Of a DNA stretch of 64,000 bases, positions 1 through 8,490 are shown piece by piece (the first letter of the stretch is position 1; each line of letters opens with the position of its first letter). The notes under the pieces were generated by a model. It did not search any database and was not told the origin of the DNA. It saw only the letters and a list, made by a program, of their open reading frames with translations. The position numbers and the translations under genes were made by a program. Source of the DNA: Croceicoccus gelatinilyticus (GTDB lineage Bacteria > Pseudomonadota > Alphaproteobacteria > Sphingomonadales > Sphingomonadaceae); NCBI RefSeq assembly GCF_018398395.1, contig NZ_JAHCBF010000002.1, forward strand, positions 558,001 through 622,000, read 5' to 3'.

Positions 1-1114
1 GGTCGTACTTGTCCAGAACCGATGTCAGGTCACGCCCCCAACCGCCGACCAGCATGTGCTTGGCAAGGATTTCGGGCGTGAACGGCACCGTCGAAATCAG
101 GAACCCGCCTGCAAACCCGCGCGATGGATCGTGCTTGCGTTCGTCGCGCACCACGCCGGCAAGGTGCGTCTGGCGGTGAAAGTTCACCTTGCCCGGCATT
201 ACGCCCATGACCTGAATGGTGAAGTGACGCATGTAATTGCGTCCGACCAGACCGCTCGAATTGGCAAGGCCGTCAGGATGCCGCTCGCTCTTGTTGTTGA
301 GGAGGAGGCGCGTAGTCTCGACGACATTGCCTGCCACTGCGACGGCGCGGGCCTTCTGGGTGATCCGCTTGCCGTCCTGAAGGTACGTCACGCCCGAGAC
401 ACGGTTGTCCTCACCAAGTTCGATCCCGACGACCATCGCCCCGGGACGCAGTTCGAAATTGCCGGTTTCTTCGGCAGCGGGTATTTCGGTGTAGAGCGTC
501 GACCACTTGGCACCGACGGCGCAGCCCGAGGTGCAGAAGCCGAGCTGATGGCATGAAGGACGGTTGTCGCGATCGATCGAATTGATCGCCATGTTGTGCG
601 TGTCGATGTCGGAATAACCGCACTTGCGCGCACCGGCTTCGAGCACCTTGTAGTTGTTGCCCGGCGGAAGGTGCGGATACCCGTGGGTTCCGGTAACCCC
701 CATGCGGATTTCGGCCTTGTCGTAATAGGGCGCGATCTCTTCGGGCGGCATGGGCCAGTCGACAAGCGTCGTGTCGTCCATGTCGCCGTATGTCGTGCGC
801 GCCTGCATCTCGTAAGGTTCGAAACGCGGGCAGGCGCCGGTCCAGTGCATGGTCGTCCCGCCAACCGTCTTGCATCCCCAGACCGGGAAATTGGGATCGG
901 GCTTGCCCGTTGCCATGCGGGGGTCGAGCCAGGTCAGCTTGCCGAACATCTCGGCCTCGTCATTGACGATATCGCCGAAGTCCAGACGAGGCCCTGCCTC
1001 GAGGCAGACGACGCTATGACCCTTTTGCGCGAGTTCGTTGGAAAGGACGCCGCCACCTGCGCCGGAACCGATGACGACGAAAACCGAACTGTCGTCGAGC
1101 GAATATGTGGTCAA
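1..1114 (-). CDS. GMC-family flavoprotein dehydrogenase, large subunit (3' end outside window)
   Basis: The minus-strand reading frame runs off the left edge, so only about 371 codons are present. Residues 13-42 hold the FAD-binding Rossmann motif (VVIGSGAGGG, then an acidic strand end LEAGP). The body has the GMC pattern around PVWGCKTVGGTTMHW and FCTSGCAVGAK. It resembles the gluconate-2-dehydrogenase-like GMC group that works with a separate small subunit and passes electrons to cytochrome c. The small subunit gene lies immediately upstream. The start is a TTG overlapping the stop of that gene, with GGAG seven bases upstream; no ATG or GTG is available in frame. The substrate cannot be read from the sequence. 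An alcohol or sugar is likely, given the aldehyde dehydrogenase in the same operon. Confidence 0.85.
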   Translation of the reverse strand, partial: MTTYSLDDSSVFVVIGSGAGGGVLSNELAQKGHSVVCLEAGPRLDFGDIVNDEAEMFGKLTWLDPRMATGKPDPNFPVWGCKTVGGTTMHWTGACPRFEPYEMQARTTYGDMDDTTLVDWPMPPEEIAPYYDKAEIRMGVTGTHGYPHLPPGNNYKVLEAGARKCGYSDIDTHNMAINSIDRDNRPSCHQLGFCTSGCAVGAKWSTLYTEIPAAEETGNFELRPGAMVVGIELGEDNRVSGVTYLQDGKRITQKARAVAVAGNVVETTRLLLNNKSERHPDGLANSSGLVGRNYMRHFTIQVMGVMPGKVNFHRQTHLAGVVRDERKHDPSRGFAGGFLISTVPFTPEILAKHMLVGGWGRDLTSVLDKYD

Positions 1115-1635
1115 TTCACGTCTCCGGTAACGGGAAGCCAGTCGATGTCGTCGAAGCCGCGGTCGATGTATCCGCCGTATTCCAGCGAGGATCCTTCGTA
1201 CCCGACGAGGTCCCAGACCTTCTTGTCGCGGTAGATCAGTTCCGCCCCGCGCATCAGCAGCGCCTTGAAGAACGGCTCCTGGTCGTACTTCGCCACCATC
1301 GAACGCTGGATCGGCCAGGGCAGGTTGGCAAAAGCCGCGATGTGCGACCCGTCAAGCAGGGAGAGGCCCCGCTCAAGCTCTGCCATGCCGGGTGAGCCGT
1401 CGATCTCGGACAAGTAATCCTGCGCGACGCGAGCGTAGAACTGCGCATCCAGATCGGCATGCGGGAAAGCGACATGCAACAGCGACGCGGTTGATCGCAC
1501 TTGCGGCGACATCGCCGCGACACCGGTCTGTGCCGCCAGCGGGGCCGTGGCCACACCGGAAAGGACGGCGCATACCGCCATCCTTCCCATCAGGGCCCGG
1601 CGCGACAGGCCCATGCCTGCCACCCCGGCGCGCAT
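1111..1635 (-). CDS. gluconate 2-dehydrogenase subunit 3-like small subunit
   Basis: A 174-residue protein with a twin-arginine-like N-terminus (LSRRALMG about residues 9-16), a hydrophobic stretch and an AQ cleavage site near residue 37, so probable export with its flavoprotein partner. The rest (FANLPWPIQRSMVAKYDQEPFFKALLMRGAELIYRDKKVWDLVGYEG) fits the small accessory subunit that accompanies membrane-associated GMC dehydrogenases. The start is the ATG that overlaps the stop of the TonB receptor gene (ATGA). Its own stop overlaps the TTG of the GMC gene, so all three are translationally coupled. A longer frame upstream lies inside the receptor gene and is not used. Confidence 0.75.
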   Translation of the reverse strand: MRAGVAGMGLSRRALMGRMAVCAVLSGVATAPLAAQTGVAAMSPQVRSTASLLHVAFPHADLDAQFYARVAQDYLSEIDGSPGMAELERGLSLLDGSHIAAFANLPWPIQRSMVAKYDQEPFFKALLMRGAELIYRDKKVWDLVGYEGSSLEYGGYIDRGFDDIDWLPVTGDVN

Positions 1636-3923
1636 CAGAACGAATACCCGATCTTGGCGTAGTACTGACGTCCGCGATCGAACGCCTGCATGTAGAAGCC
1701 GAACGAGGGCTGATAGTCGCCGAAGGTACGGAACTTCTTGTCCGCGATGTTGTCGACGCCGACCGTCACGCTCAGCTGTTCGTCCTCGTCCTCCCAACGC
1801 AGGTTCGCGTTGAAGACGCTATACCCCGGCTGATAGAGTTCGGGCGTGTTGATGCCGTTCGCGTTGGTGAAGAAACCGGAACGATAGGACCAGTCGACGT
1901 GCGGCGTGATCATGCCCGCCGTGCCGAGGTAGAATTCCTTTTCGGCCGAAGCGCTCAACGTCCATTTCGAGACATAGACGAACTCGGAATCGAGGGTCAG
2001 GCCCTGAACACCGGCATCCAGTTCCTTGAACTTGGCATCGGTCAGGCCGACCGCACCATTGATGCGCAGCCCGCCACCGGGCGCAATGTTGGTTTCGAGC
2101 TCAAGCCCCTGAATGCGCGCCTTGCCCGCATTGGTGATGAAGGGGCCGACACGGGTCGCATCGGCGACAAGCAGCTGCATCTGGTCGTAGTCGGTATAGA
2201 AACCGGCACCGTTCAGACGAACCGAATTGCCAAGCGCCATGAGCTTGAAACCGGCTTCGTACGACTTGACCGTTTCCGGCTCGAAGCTCGGCAGCGAGGG
2301 TTCGGGCGGGAAGACGCGCTGGGTATAGCCGCCACCCTTGAAGCCTTCGGAATAGGTCGCATAGAGCATGAAGTCGGGCGTCGCTTCCCACGACACGTTG
2401 ACCATCGGGGTCCACTTTTTCACCCGCGTCTTCGCATCCTCGTAAGGTGCAAGACGCGTACCGGGCGGCATGACGAGGAACGGTTCCAGCGTGTCGATCA
2501 CGTACTGGTCGGGAAGGTAGGACTTCTTGTCGTCGGTGTAGCGCAGGCCGCCGGTGATGGTCAGGCCGTCGACGACTTCGAAGCCAAGCTGCGCAAAGGC
2601 CGCCCAGTTCTCATAATCGTAGTAGCCGCCCGACTGGGCATAGACGACGAGGAAGTCGATCGGGTTGATGTCGCCGCCGCTCTCTTCAAAGTAGTAGAGG
2701 CCGGTGACCCAGTTGAGCCTGTCGTCCAGCGCCGTGCCGACGATCTGGAATTCCTGGCTGAACTGCTTTTGCGAAAAGTCGTCGTAGACCTGGTTGATTT
2801 CCAGGTTCGAACCATCGCGGTCCTGCGCGAATTCACCGTTGATGCGGCGAAGCGCACTGATCGACTTGAACTCGATATCATCCGTCAGGTCATAGCTGAC
2901 GGTAAGCGAGGCCGACCAGATTTCGAGGTCCGAGAATGTCTCGAACGTCGAGTAGTTCGTGTCCTCGCTGAACAAGCGCGCGTTGTAGCAGCCGGTATTG
3001 GCAAGCTGATCGGCCTGAAGGCAGTAGAACGGGTTGGTCATGCCCGACGTGATCAGGTTCTGCAGCGTGACGAAGCTGCCCATCGCGGTTTCGTCGATAC
3101 CGGTGATGACGACCGGCGCACCGTGGCTCTTGTCGCGGGTGTAGTCCGCGGCCAGCGTGATATCGATCGGGCTGCCCGAAGGTGCAAAGCGCAAGGCGCC
3201 GCGGATCGTCTTGGAATCGCGGTTGCCGAACTTGGTGCCAAGTGCCGGTGCATCGACATAGCCGTCCTGGCTGGTGATCCCGCCGCTGACCTTGGCAAAA
3301 AGGCTGTCGGTAAGCGGGCCCGACACCATGCCGCGGGCGACCACCAGATCGTCGGTGCCGTATTTCAGGTCGAACTTGCCGCGCAGCATGTCATCAGGCT
3401 GCACCGTCGTGATGTTGATCGCGCCGCCGATCGTGTTGCGGCCAAACAGGGTGCCTTGCGGACCGCGCAGGACTTCAACCGATGCCACGTCGATCAGGTC
3501 GAAAACGCCGCCAGCGGTACGGCCAAGGTAGACGCCGTCGATATAGATACCGACGCCAGGCTCAACCGTGGGCGCAAAGTCGTTCTGGCCGATACCGCGA
3601 ATGTAAACGGCCGCATTCGATGCGATACCGCTGTTCGACGGGATGTTCGCGAATGTCAGGTTCGGGGTGAAGTCCTGGATCCGGTTGACCTGTGTGATGC
3701 CCTGCGATTCAAGCCGTTCGGCGCTGAACGCGGTGATCGAGATCGGAGTGGACTGAAGGTCTTCCGTTTGCTTGCGCGCAGTAACGGTGATGACTTCGAG
3801 GCCGCTTTCGCTTTCTGGCGCTTCGCTGTCCTGGGCGAAGGCTGGAACGGAGAAACCGGCCATTGCCGACGAAGCTGCTAGGCAGGTCATGATCCGCGTG
3901 GACCACGAATTGGACTTCAACAT
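1635..3923 (-). CDS. TonB-dependent outer-membrane receptor
   Basis: A 762-residue protein with a signal peptide (cleavage near AFA-Q, residue 30), a TonB-box-like segment (EVITVTARK about 43-51), a plug domain (IRGIGQND, VDGVYLGRTAGG-type pattern, VEVLRGPQGTLFGRN) and a long beta-barrel ending in the aromatic C-terminus IGYSF typical of outer-membrane insertion. The GRNTIGGAIN signature is common in the large sphingomonad receptor expansion linked to aromatic, terpenoid or polymer uptake rather than siderophores. It sits in an operon with a GMC dehydrogenase, an amidase and an aldehyde dehydrogenase, so it probably imports the compound they degrade. The ligand is unknown. Confidence 0.93.
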   Translation of the reverse strand: MLKSNSWSTRIMTCLAASSAMAGFSVPAFAQDSEAPESESGLEVITVTARKQTEDLQSTPISITAFSAERLESQGITQVNRIQDFTPNLTFANIPSNSGIASNAAVYIRGIGQNDFAPTVEPGVGIYIDGVYLGRTAGGVFDLIDVASVEVLRGPQGTLFGRNTIGGAINITTVQPDDMLRGKFDLKYGTDDLVVARGMVSGPLTDSLFAKVSGGITSQDGYVDAPALGTKFGNRDSKTIRGALRFAPSGSPIDITLAADYTRDKSHGAPVVITGIDETAMGSFVTLQNLITSGMTNPFYCLQADQLANTGCYNARLFSEDTNYSTFETFSDLEIWSASLTVSYDLTDDIEFKSISALRRINGEFAQDRDGSNLEINQVYDDFSQKQFSQEFQIVGTALDDRLNWVTGLYYFEESGGDINPIDFLVVYAQSGGYYDYENWAAFAQLGFEVVDGLTITGGLRYTDDKKSYLPDQYVIDTLEPFLVMPPGTRLAPYEDAKTRVKKWTPMVNVSWEATPDFMLYATYSEGFKGGGYTQRVFPPEPSLPSFEPETVKSYEAGFKLMALGNSVRLNGAGFYTDYDQMQLLVADATRVGPFITNAGKARIQGLELETNIAPGGGLRINGAVGLTDAKFKELDAGVQGLTLDSEFVYVSKWTLSASAEKEFYLGTAGMITPHVDWSYRSGFFTNANGINTPELYQPGYSVFNANLRWEDEDEQLSVTVGVDNIADKKFRTFGDYQPSFGFYMQAFDRGRQYYAKIGYSF

Positions 3924-4083
3924 AGATACCCCCTTGAAAACCGTGAGAACGAGGTCCTGCGATTGCGGCGGTCTTTATGCCGTCCTTGGGTATGGATGCT
4001 GTCAGCAGCCCGGGAACCCAGCTATCCACATTGCGAAGGGAATGTTCGTGTTGTGTATGAAAAGATGGTCGCAAGGCGGAATC

Positions 4084-5352
4084 TCAGCCCTGCTGTGAAA
4101 ACGCCTTCCCGGCCTCTTCTGCAAAGGCCAGAAGCCGGGCGTCCGAACCCTTGCGCGCAGTCAGCATCACGCCGATCGGAAGACCAGCATCATCGCAGCC
4201 CGCGGGTAGCGAAATCGAGGGGAGACCGGCCATGCTATCGGGTCGGGTATATCGCGTAATCGTCGGAAACGCGGGCTGCGCGGACCCGTTCAGCAGAACC
4301 GTTTCACCACAGCCAAGCACCGGCGCGACGAGCGGGGCCGTAGGCTGCAGGATGAAATCGATCCCGCCGTCAAACACCGCCGCAAAGGCGCGCTGCAATG
4401 CTGGCCAACCCTGACCGATTGCCTGAGCGTAGGCCTGGGGCGAAACAGCCGCGCCGCCCAGCGCCAGTTCGACCAGATCGCGCACTTCGTCCGTTGCGAT
4501 GGACGAAAGGGACAGGCCGCGCCCGGTGAGCTGGGGCACGCTCGACATCAGCGACTGGCCGGTTTCATGCAGAGCAATGGCGAATCCGCACTCCTCGTCC
4601 AGAGCATTGGCGGCGGAAAGGTCGCAGGTAACGACGCGGTAGCCAGCTGAAGTCAGCGCACTCGCACACCGGTCCAGCGCTGCGGCCACGGCAGGTTCCG
4701 TTTCGCCCAATTGGTCGGCCGATGGGACACCGATCGTGATGGCCCCGGCAGACCCGCCGTGCGGTGCATCTTCGCCTGAAAGAACTTCATCGGCCCAGCG
4801 GATCGGCGCTAATGTGCGCGCCATCAGGCCAAGGGTATCGCGGCTGGGTGACAGGCCGATCAGACCGTCGGAGGGATACCTGCCCATCGAAGGGCGAAAG
4901 CCGATTACACCGCAAAATGCCGCGGGAACACGCGCCGATCCGCCTGTGTCGGTAACAAGCGAAAGATCGCCCAGCCCCAGCGCAAGCGCAGTCGCAGAAC
5001 CCCCGCTTGAACCGCCCGCGACACGCCTTGGATCGTGCGGATTGACGATATCGCCGCTCCATCCGTTGGCTCCGGTGACGCCAAAGGCCAGTTCGTGCAG
5101 CGTGGTCTTGATCGCCGGGTTCGCGCCCGCTGCGCGCAGCAAGCGCACGCCAGCGGCATCCCTTTTTGCAATGACATCACCGAGCAGACCGCTGCCCGCA
5201 GTCCACGGCATGTCGGCAACAGCGATGTTGTCCTTCACAAGCAACAAAGGCGCACTTTCCGAAGAAAGCGCGCCTTCATTGATGCTAGCGATCGCGTTCA
5301 GGGCTCTCGCCCTGTCGAGCCTTTTCGGCAGGTCTTGGTCGCCAATCGCCAC
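4084..5352 (-). CDS. amidase-signature family hydrolase
   Basis: A 422-residue protein with the amidase-signature triad visible: Lys40 (VKDN), the Gly/Ser-rich loop GGSSGGSA (113-120) holding the cis-serine, and the nucleophile Ser139 in DTGGSARVPAAFCG. The family hydrolyses carboxamides, N-acyl compounds or some esters. The length is on the short side for the family (about 450-500). The gene lies 4 bases downstream of the aldehyde dehydrogenase and 160 bases upstream of the TonB receptor on the same strand, which suggests the catabolised compound or an intermediate has an amide bond. Substrate unknown. Confidence 0.88.
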   Translation of the reverse strand: MAIGDQDLPKRLDRARALNAIASINEGALSSESAPLLLVKDNIAVADMPWTAGSGLLGDVIAKRDAAGVRLLRAAGANPAIKTTLHELAFGVTGANGWSGDIVNPHDPRRVAGGSSGGSATALALGLGDLSLVTDTGGSARVPAAFCGVIGFRPSMGRYPSDGLIGLSPSRDTLGLMARTLAPIRWADEVLSGEDAPHGGSAGAITIGVPSADQLGETEPAVAAALDRCASALTSAGYRVVTCDLSAANALDEECGFAIALHETGQSLMSSVPQLTGRGLSLSSIATDEVRDLVELALGGAAVSPQAYAQAIGQGWPALQRAFAAVFDGGIDFILQPTAPLVAPVLGCGETVLLNGSAQPAFPTITRYTRPDSMAGLPSISLPAGCDDAGLPIGVMLTARKGSDARLLAFAEEAGKAFSQQG

Positions 5353-5356
5353 GATA

Positions 5357-6862
5357 TCAGATCATCATCGTGACCGACTTGGATTCGGTATAGAGATCGC
5401 GCACCGCATGACCGAGTTCGCGGCCATAACCGGACATGCGATAGCCGCCGAACGGCACGGCCGGATCCAGCAGGTTGTGCGCATTTACCCAGACACTACC
5501 CGCCTTCATGCCGCGGATGAAACGGTTCGCCTGCTGCAGATCGTTGGTCCAGATGCTGGCGCCAAGACCATAGCTGGTATCGTTGGCCAGCTTCAGAGCT
5601 TCTGCCGGATCGTCGAACGGGGTCGAGGCGAGGACGGGGCCGAAGATTTCCTCGCGGTAGATCGTCATTTCCGGCGTGACATCGGCAAAGACGGCGGGTC
5701 GAAGGAAGTGGCCCGGACCGTCGATTTTCTCACCGCCCGTGACAAGACGTCCGCCTTCGGACGTGCCCTTGTCGAGATAGCTCTGCACGCGTGAACGCTG
5801 CGTCGCGGATACGAGCGGCCCCATCTGCACTTCGGGATCGAAACCCGAACCGAGCTTGAAGCCATCGGCCACTTGCGCAAGGCCATCGACAACCGCATCG
5901 TAGATGCTGCGGTCGACGAACAGACGCGAACCTGCGGTGCAGACCTGCCCGTGATTGAAGAAAATTGCCTGCGCCGCGCCCTGGATCGCCATGTTCACAT
6001 CGGCATCCTTGAGGATCACGACCGGCGACTTGCCGCCCAGTTCGAGCGAGAGGCGCTTCATCGTGCCCGCTGCGCGCTGCTGGATGATCTTGCCGACTTC
6101 GGTCGATCCGGTGAACGCGATCTTGTCGACATCGGGATGGTCGACCAGCGCCTGGCCCGGCTCCGCATCACCCGTGATGATGTTGACGACACCGTCGGGG
6201 ATGCCGGCTTCGGCAATCAGCTGGCCAAGGCGCAGCGCGGTGATCGGGGTGTCTTCAGCAGGCTTGAGCACGACGGTGCAACCGGCGGCAAGCGCGGGCG
6301 CGATCTTCCAGACGGCCATGACCAGCGGGAAGTTCCACGGGATGATCTGACCGACGACGCCGACTGGTTCGCGCAGCGTGTAGGACGTGAAACGCATGTC
6401 GGGCACGTATGCGAACGAAGGATCGATAGTCGTGCCTTCGATCTTGGTCGCGGCACCGGCCATGTAGCGCAGGGAATCAATCGCGAGATTGAGATCGGCG
6501 TGGCGCGACATCATCAGGATCTTGCCGTTGTCGAGCGTTTCGAGTTCCGCAAACTCGTCCGCTGCGGCTTCAAGCAAGTCGGCAAGCTTGAGCAGCATGC
6601 GCTCACGCTGCACCGGGCGTACGGCAGCCCAGCTGCCTTCAAAGGCGCGGCGCGCTGCGGCCACGGCGCGGTCCACGTCTGCGCTGGATCCTGCCGGAAC
6701 CGTGGTGATTTCCTTGCCCGTGGCAGGATCGCTGACGGCGATGGTCCGGCCGGTCTGCGAATCCACCCACTCACCATCGATAAGCATCTTGAGCGGGCCG
6801 GAGACGAACTCCTTCGCAGCCGGCGACAGATTGGCGCGCTGATCGTCGATAACTTCGGACAT
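5357..6862 (-). CDS. NAD(P)-dependent aldehyde dehydrogenase
   Basis: A 501-residue class of ALDH of normal length. PWNF (175-178), cofactor Lys200 in VVLKPAE, the nucleotide loop FTGSTEVGK (250-258), the general base Glu274 in LELGGK and the nucleophile Cys308 in GQVCTAGSR are all present, as is EEIFGPVL near the C-terminus. It oxidises an aldehyde to an acid, probably the product of the GMC dehydrogenase in the same gene run. It is the promoter-proximal gene of the minus-strand operon and is divergent from an AraC-family regulator across 188 bases. Confidence 0.92.
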   Translation of the reverse strand: MSEVIDDQRANLSPAAKEFVSGPLKMLIDGEWVDSQTGRTIAVSDPATGKEITTVPAGSSADVDRAVAAARRAFEGSWAAVRPVQRERMLLKLADLLEAAADEFAELETLDNGKILMMSRHADLNLAIDSLRYMAGAATKIEGTTIDPSFAYVPDMRFTSYTLREPVGVVGQIIPWNFPLVMAVWKIAPALAAGCTVVLKPAEDTPITALRLGQLIAEAGIPDGVVNIITGDAEPGQALVDHPDVDKIAFTGSTEVGKIIQQRAAGTMKRLSLELGGKSPVVILKDADVNMAIQGAAQAIFFNHGQVCTAGSRLFVDRSIYDAVVDGLAQVADGFKLGSGFDPEVQMGPLVSATQRSRVQSYLDKGTSEGGRLVTGGEKIDGPGHFLRPAVFADVTPEMTIYREEIFGPVLASTPFDDPAEALKLANDTSYGLGASIWTNDLQQANRFIRGMKAGSVWVNAHNLLDPAVPFGGYRMSGYGRELGHAVRDLYTESKSVTMMI

Positions 6863-7005
6863 AAACTCTCCGCAAAAAAGATCTCTGACTGACGCGGAGT
6901 ATGGGGTGCTGACAGCCGCCCGCTATTCAGATCGCGTAGCAAGGGTACGCATTTGGCACGTTTCGGCATCCCGCCCTTTTCTGCGCCTTGCGAGGCACGA
7001 GACAC

Positions 7006-7034
7006 TTGACAGTTCAACCATTTCGACATCTGAT
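7006..7034 (+). promoter_or_regulatory. sigma70-like promoter for the AraC regulator gene
   Basis: A perfect -35 hexamer TTGACA (7006-7011), a 17-base spacer and a 4/6 match -10 TCTGAT (7029-7034) point toward the AraC gene. Initiation about seven bases further on would leave a very short leader before the ATG at 7051. This is a sequence match only. Confidence 0.45.
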
Positions 7035-7050
7035 GTCACAAAAATGAAGG

Positions 7051-8091
7051 ATGAAGGCACGGACGCGATCTGCCCCACCACGGGCGAAAGGGGGTCACTT
7101 GCTGCACCAAGGTCTGGATACCGCGAGGCGTCCGATCAGGACGTTCCAATCGAGCAACCCTGACGAAGTCATTGATTTCGTCGGAAGAACCCTTGCCCCA
7201 CACGGCATGGACCTTCGCAATCCCGCAGGAATGACGGCGAAGCTGAATTGCTTCAATTTCAGTCACGCGCAAATAGTCGACATCCAGTACGGTTCAGAAG
7301 TCACGATCGAACCGATCGACCTCGATTCTCATTTCCTGATCCACGCATCGCTTCAGGGTTCGACATCAATCTGGTCGAACGGCGTCGAAGGCGTGATCCG
7401 ACCCGACAATCTCTACATTACCTGCCCCGGCAAGGGGACGCGCATCCGAATGTCAAAGGAATGCCGCCATCTGACGGTGCGGATCGCAGCCAGCGCCTTC
7501 GAAGATTACCTGACGCAGTGCCTGCACATCCCCGTCAACAAACCAGTGAAGTTCTTTAGCGATAGCGAGAGCGGACGCGAACTGCCGCAGGTTTGGCGCA
7601 ATCTGCTGTCGCACCTGATCATGCAGTCGGAAATGGGGCCCGGCCTCATGACGAATGCGAACACGCAGCGGCAATATGCGATGCTGATGGTCGAGATGCT
7701 CCTCAACCATTATTGCAACACCTATTCCGAACAGATTTCGCTTCGCGGCAACGACTTGGCACCATGGCACGTACGCCGCGCGCGAGAGATCATTCACGAT
7801 TCAATCGACGACAGCATTTCGGTCGGCGATCTGGCGGTGCGCATCGGCGTCAGTGTTCGCAGCCTGCAGAACGGGTTCAAGCAGTTCCTTGGCATGACCC
7901 CGGTCGAATATGTCCGGCGTCACCGTCTCGAAAGGCTGCACAAGGCCTTGTCGACCGGCGACCCGCAGGGCAGCGTGACCGAAAAGATGCTGGACTGCGG
8001 TATCGTGAACTTCGGCCGCTATGCCCAGTATTACCGCCAGCAATACGGGTGCAGCCCGTCCGAGACGCTGCGCACCCGCCGGGTCGGCTGA
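7051..8091 (+). CDS. AraC-family transcriptional regulator
   Basis: A 346-residue protein with an N-terminal effector domain of the AraC_binding_2 kind (FQSSNPDEVIDFVGRTLAPHGMDL onward) and a C-terminal double helix-turn-helix (about 240-345: SVGDLAVRIGVSVRSLQNGFKQFLGMTPVEYVRRHRLER, then FGRYAQYYRQQYGCSPSETL). It is divergent from the aldehyde dehydrogenase operon and is the obvious candidate activator of it. The ATG at 7051 has no well-spaced ribosome site. A TTG at 7099 preceded by a G-rich run is an alternative start that would still keep the whole effector domain. The stop abuts the stop of the convergent cytochrome c gene. Confidence 0.88.
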   Translation: MKARTRSAPPRAKGGHLLHQGLDTARRPIRTFQSSNPDEVIDFVGRTLAPHGMDLRNPAGMTAKLNCFNFSHAQIVDIQYGSEVTIEPIDLDSHFLIHASLQGSTSIWSNGVEGVIRPDNLYITCPGKGTRIRMSKECRHLTVRIAASAFEDYLTQCLHIPVNKPVKFFSDSESGRELPQVWRNLLSHLIMQSEMGPGLMTNANTQRQYAMLMVEMLLNHYCNTYSEQISLRGNDLAPWHVRRAREIIHDSIDDSISVGDLAVRIGVSVRSLQNGFKQFLGMTPVEYVRRHRLERLHKALSTGDPQGSVTEKMLDCGIVNFGRYAQYYRQQYGCSPSETLRTRRVG

Positions 8092-8490
8092 TCAGTTCTT
8101 TTCGAGGTAGGCGATGATCGCCGCGCGTTCCTGCGCGGACGTAACCCTTGTCACCATCTTCGTCCCCGGCACGACCGCTTTCGGATTGGCGAGCCATGCG
8201 TCGAGCTTTTGGGAATCCCACTTGCCGGCGGCATCCTTGAGCGCGGCCGAATAGCGATAGCCTGCGACACTGGCGACGGGCTTGCCGACGATACCGGCAA
8301 GCGACGGGCCTACGCGGTTCTGGCCCGGTTGCAGGGAATGGCAGGCCGCGCATGTACGCTTACGAAACAGCGCTTCGCCCGAAGGCGACACTCCCGCCCC
8401 GTTGGATGCATGCACGGCAGGCTGAGGCAGGGCTATGGCGGCGATGGCCAGCATTGCGCCGCCGATCACGGATAGGGTGCGAATGGTCAC
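8092..8490 (-). CDS. class I cytochrome c, periplasmic
   Basis: A 132-residue protein with a signal peptide (cleavage near VHA, residue 28), one haem motif CAACH (47-51) and a probable distal Met ligand in VPGTKM (about 112). The GPSLAGIVGK and YLEKN-type ends match small c-type cytochromes of the cytochrome c2/c550 type. The start ATG overlaps the stop of the FAD-linked oxidase upstream (ATGA). It probably accepts electrons from a periplasmic dehydrogenase; the GMC/small-subunit pair nearby is a plausible donor (inference). Confidence 0.88.
   Translation of the reverse strand: MTIRTLSVIGGAMLAIAAIALPQPAVHASNGAGVSPSGEALFRKRTCAACHSLQPGQNRVGPSLAGIVGKPVASVAGYRYSAALKDAAGKWDSQKLDAWLANPKAVVPGTKMVTRVTSAQERAAIIAYLEKN

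Noticed and set aside
1392-3881. Long plus-strand open frame (829 codons) opposite the TonB receptor
   Set aside because: It is the antisense shadow of a strongly coding minus-strand gene in high-GC DNA; no domain, start site or family resemblance.
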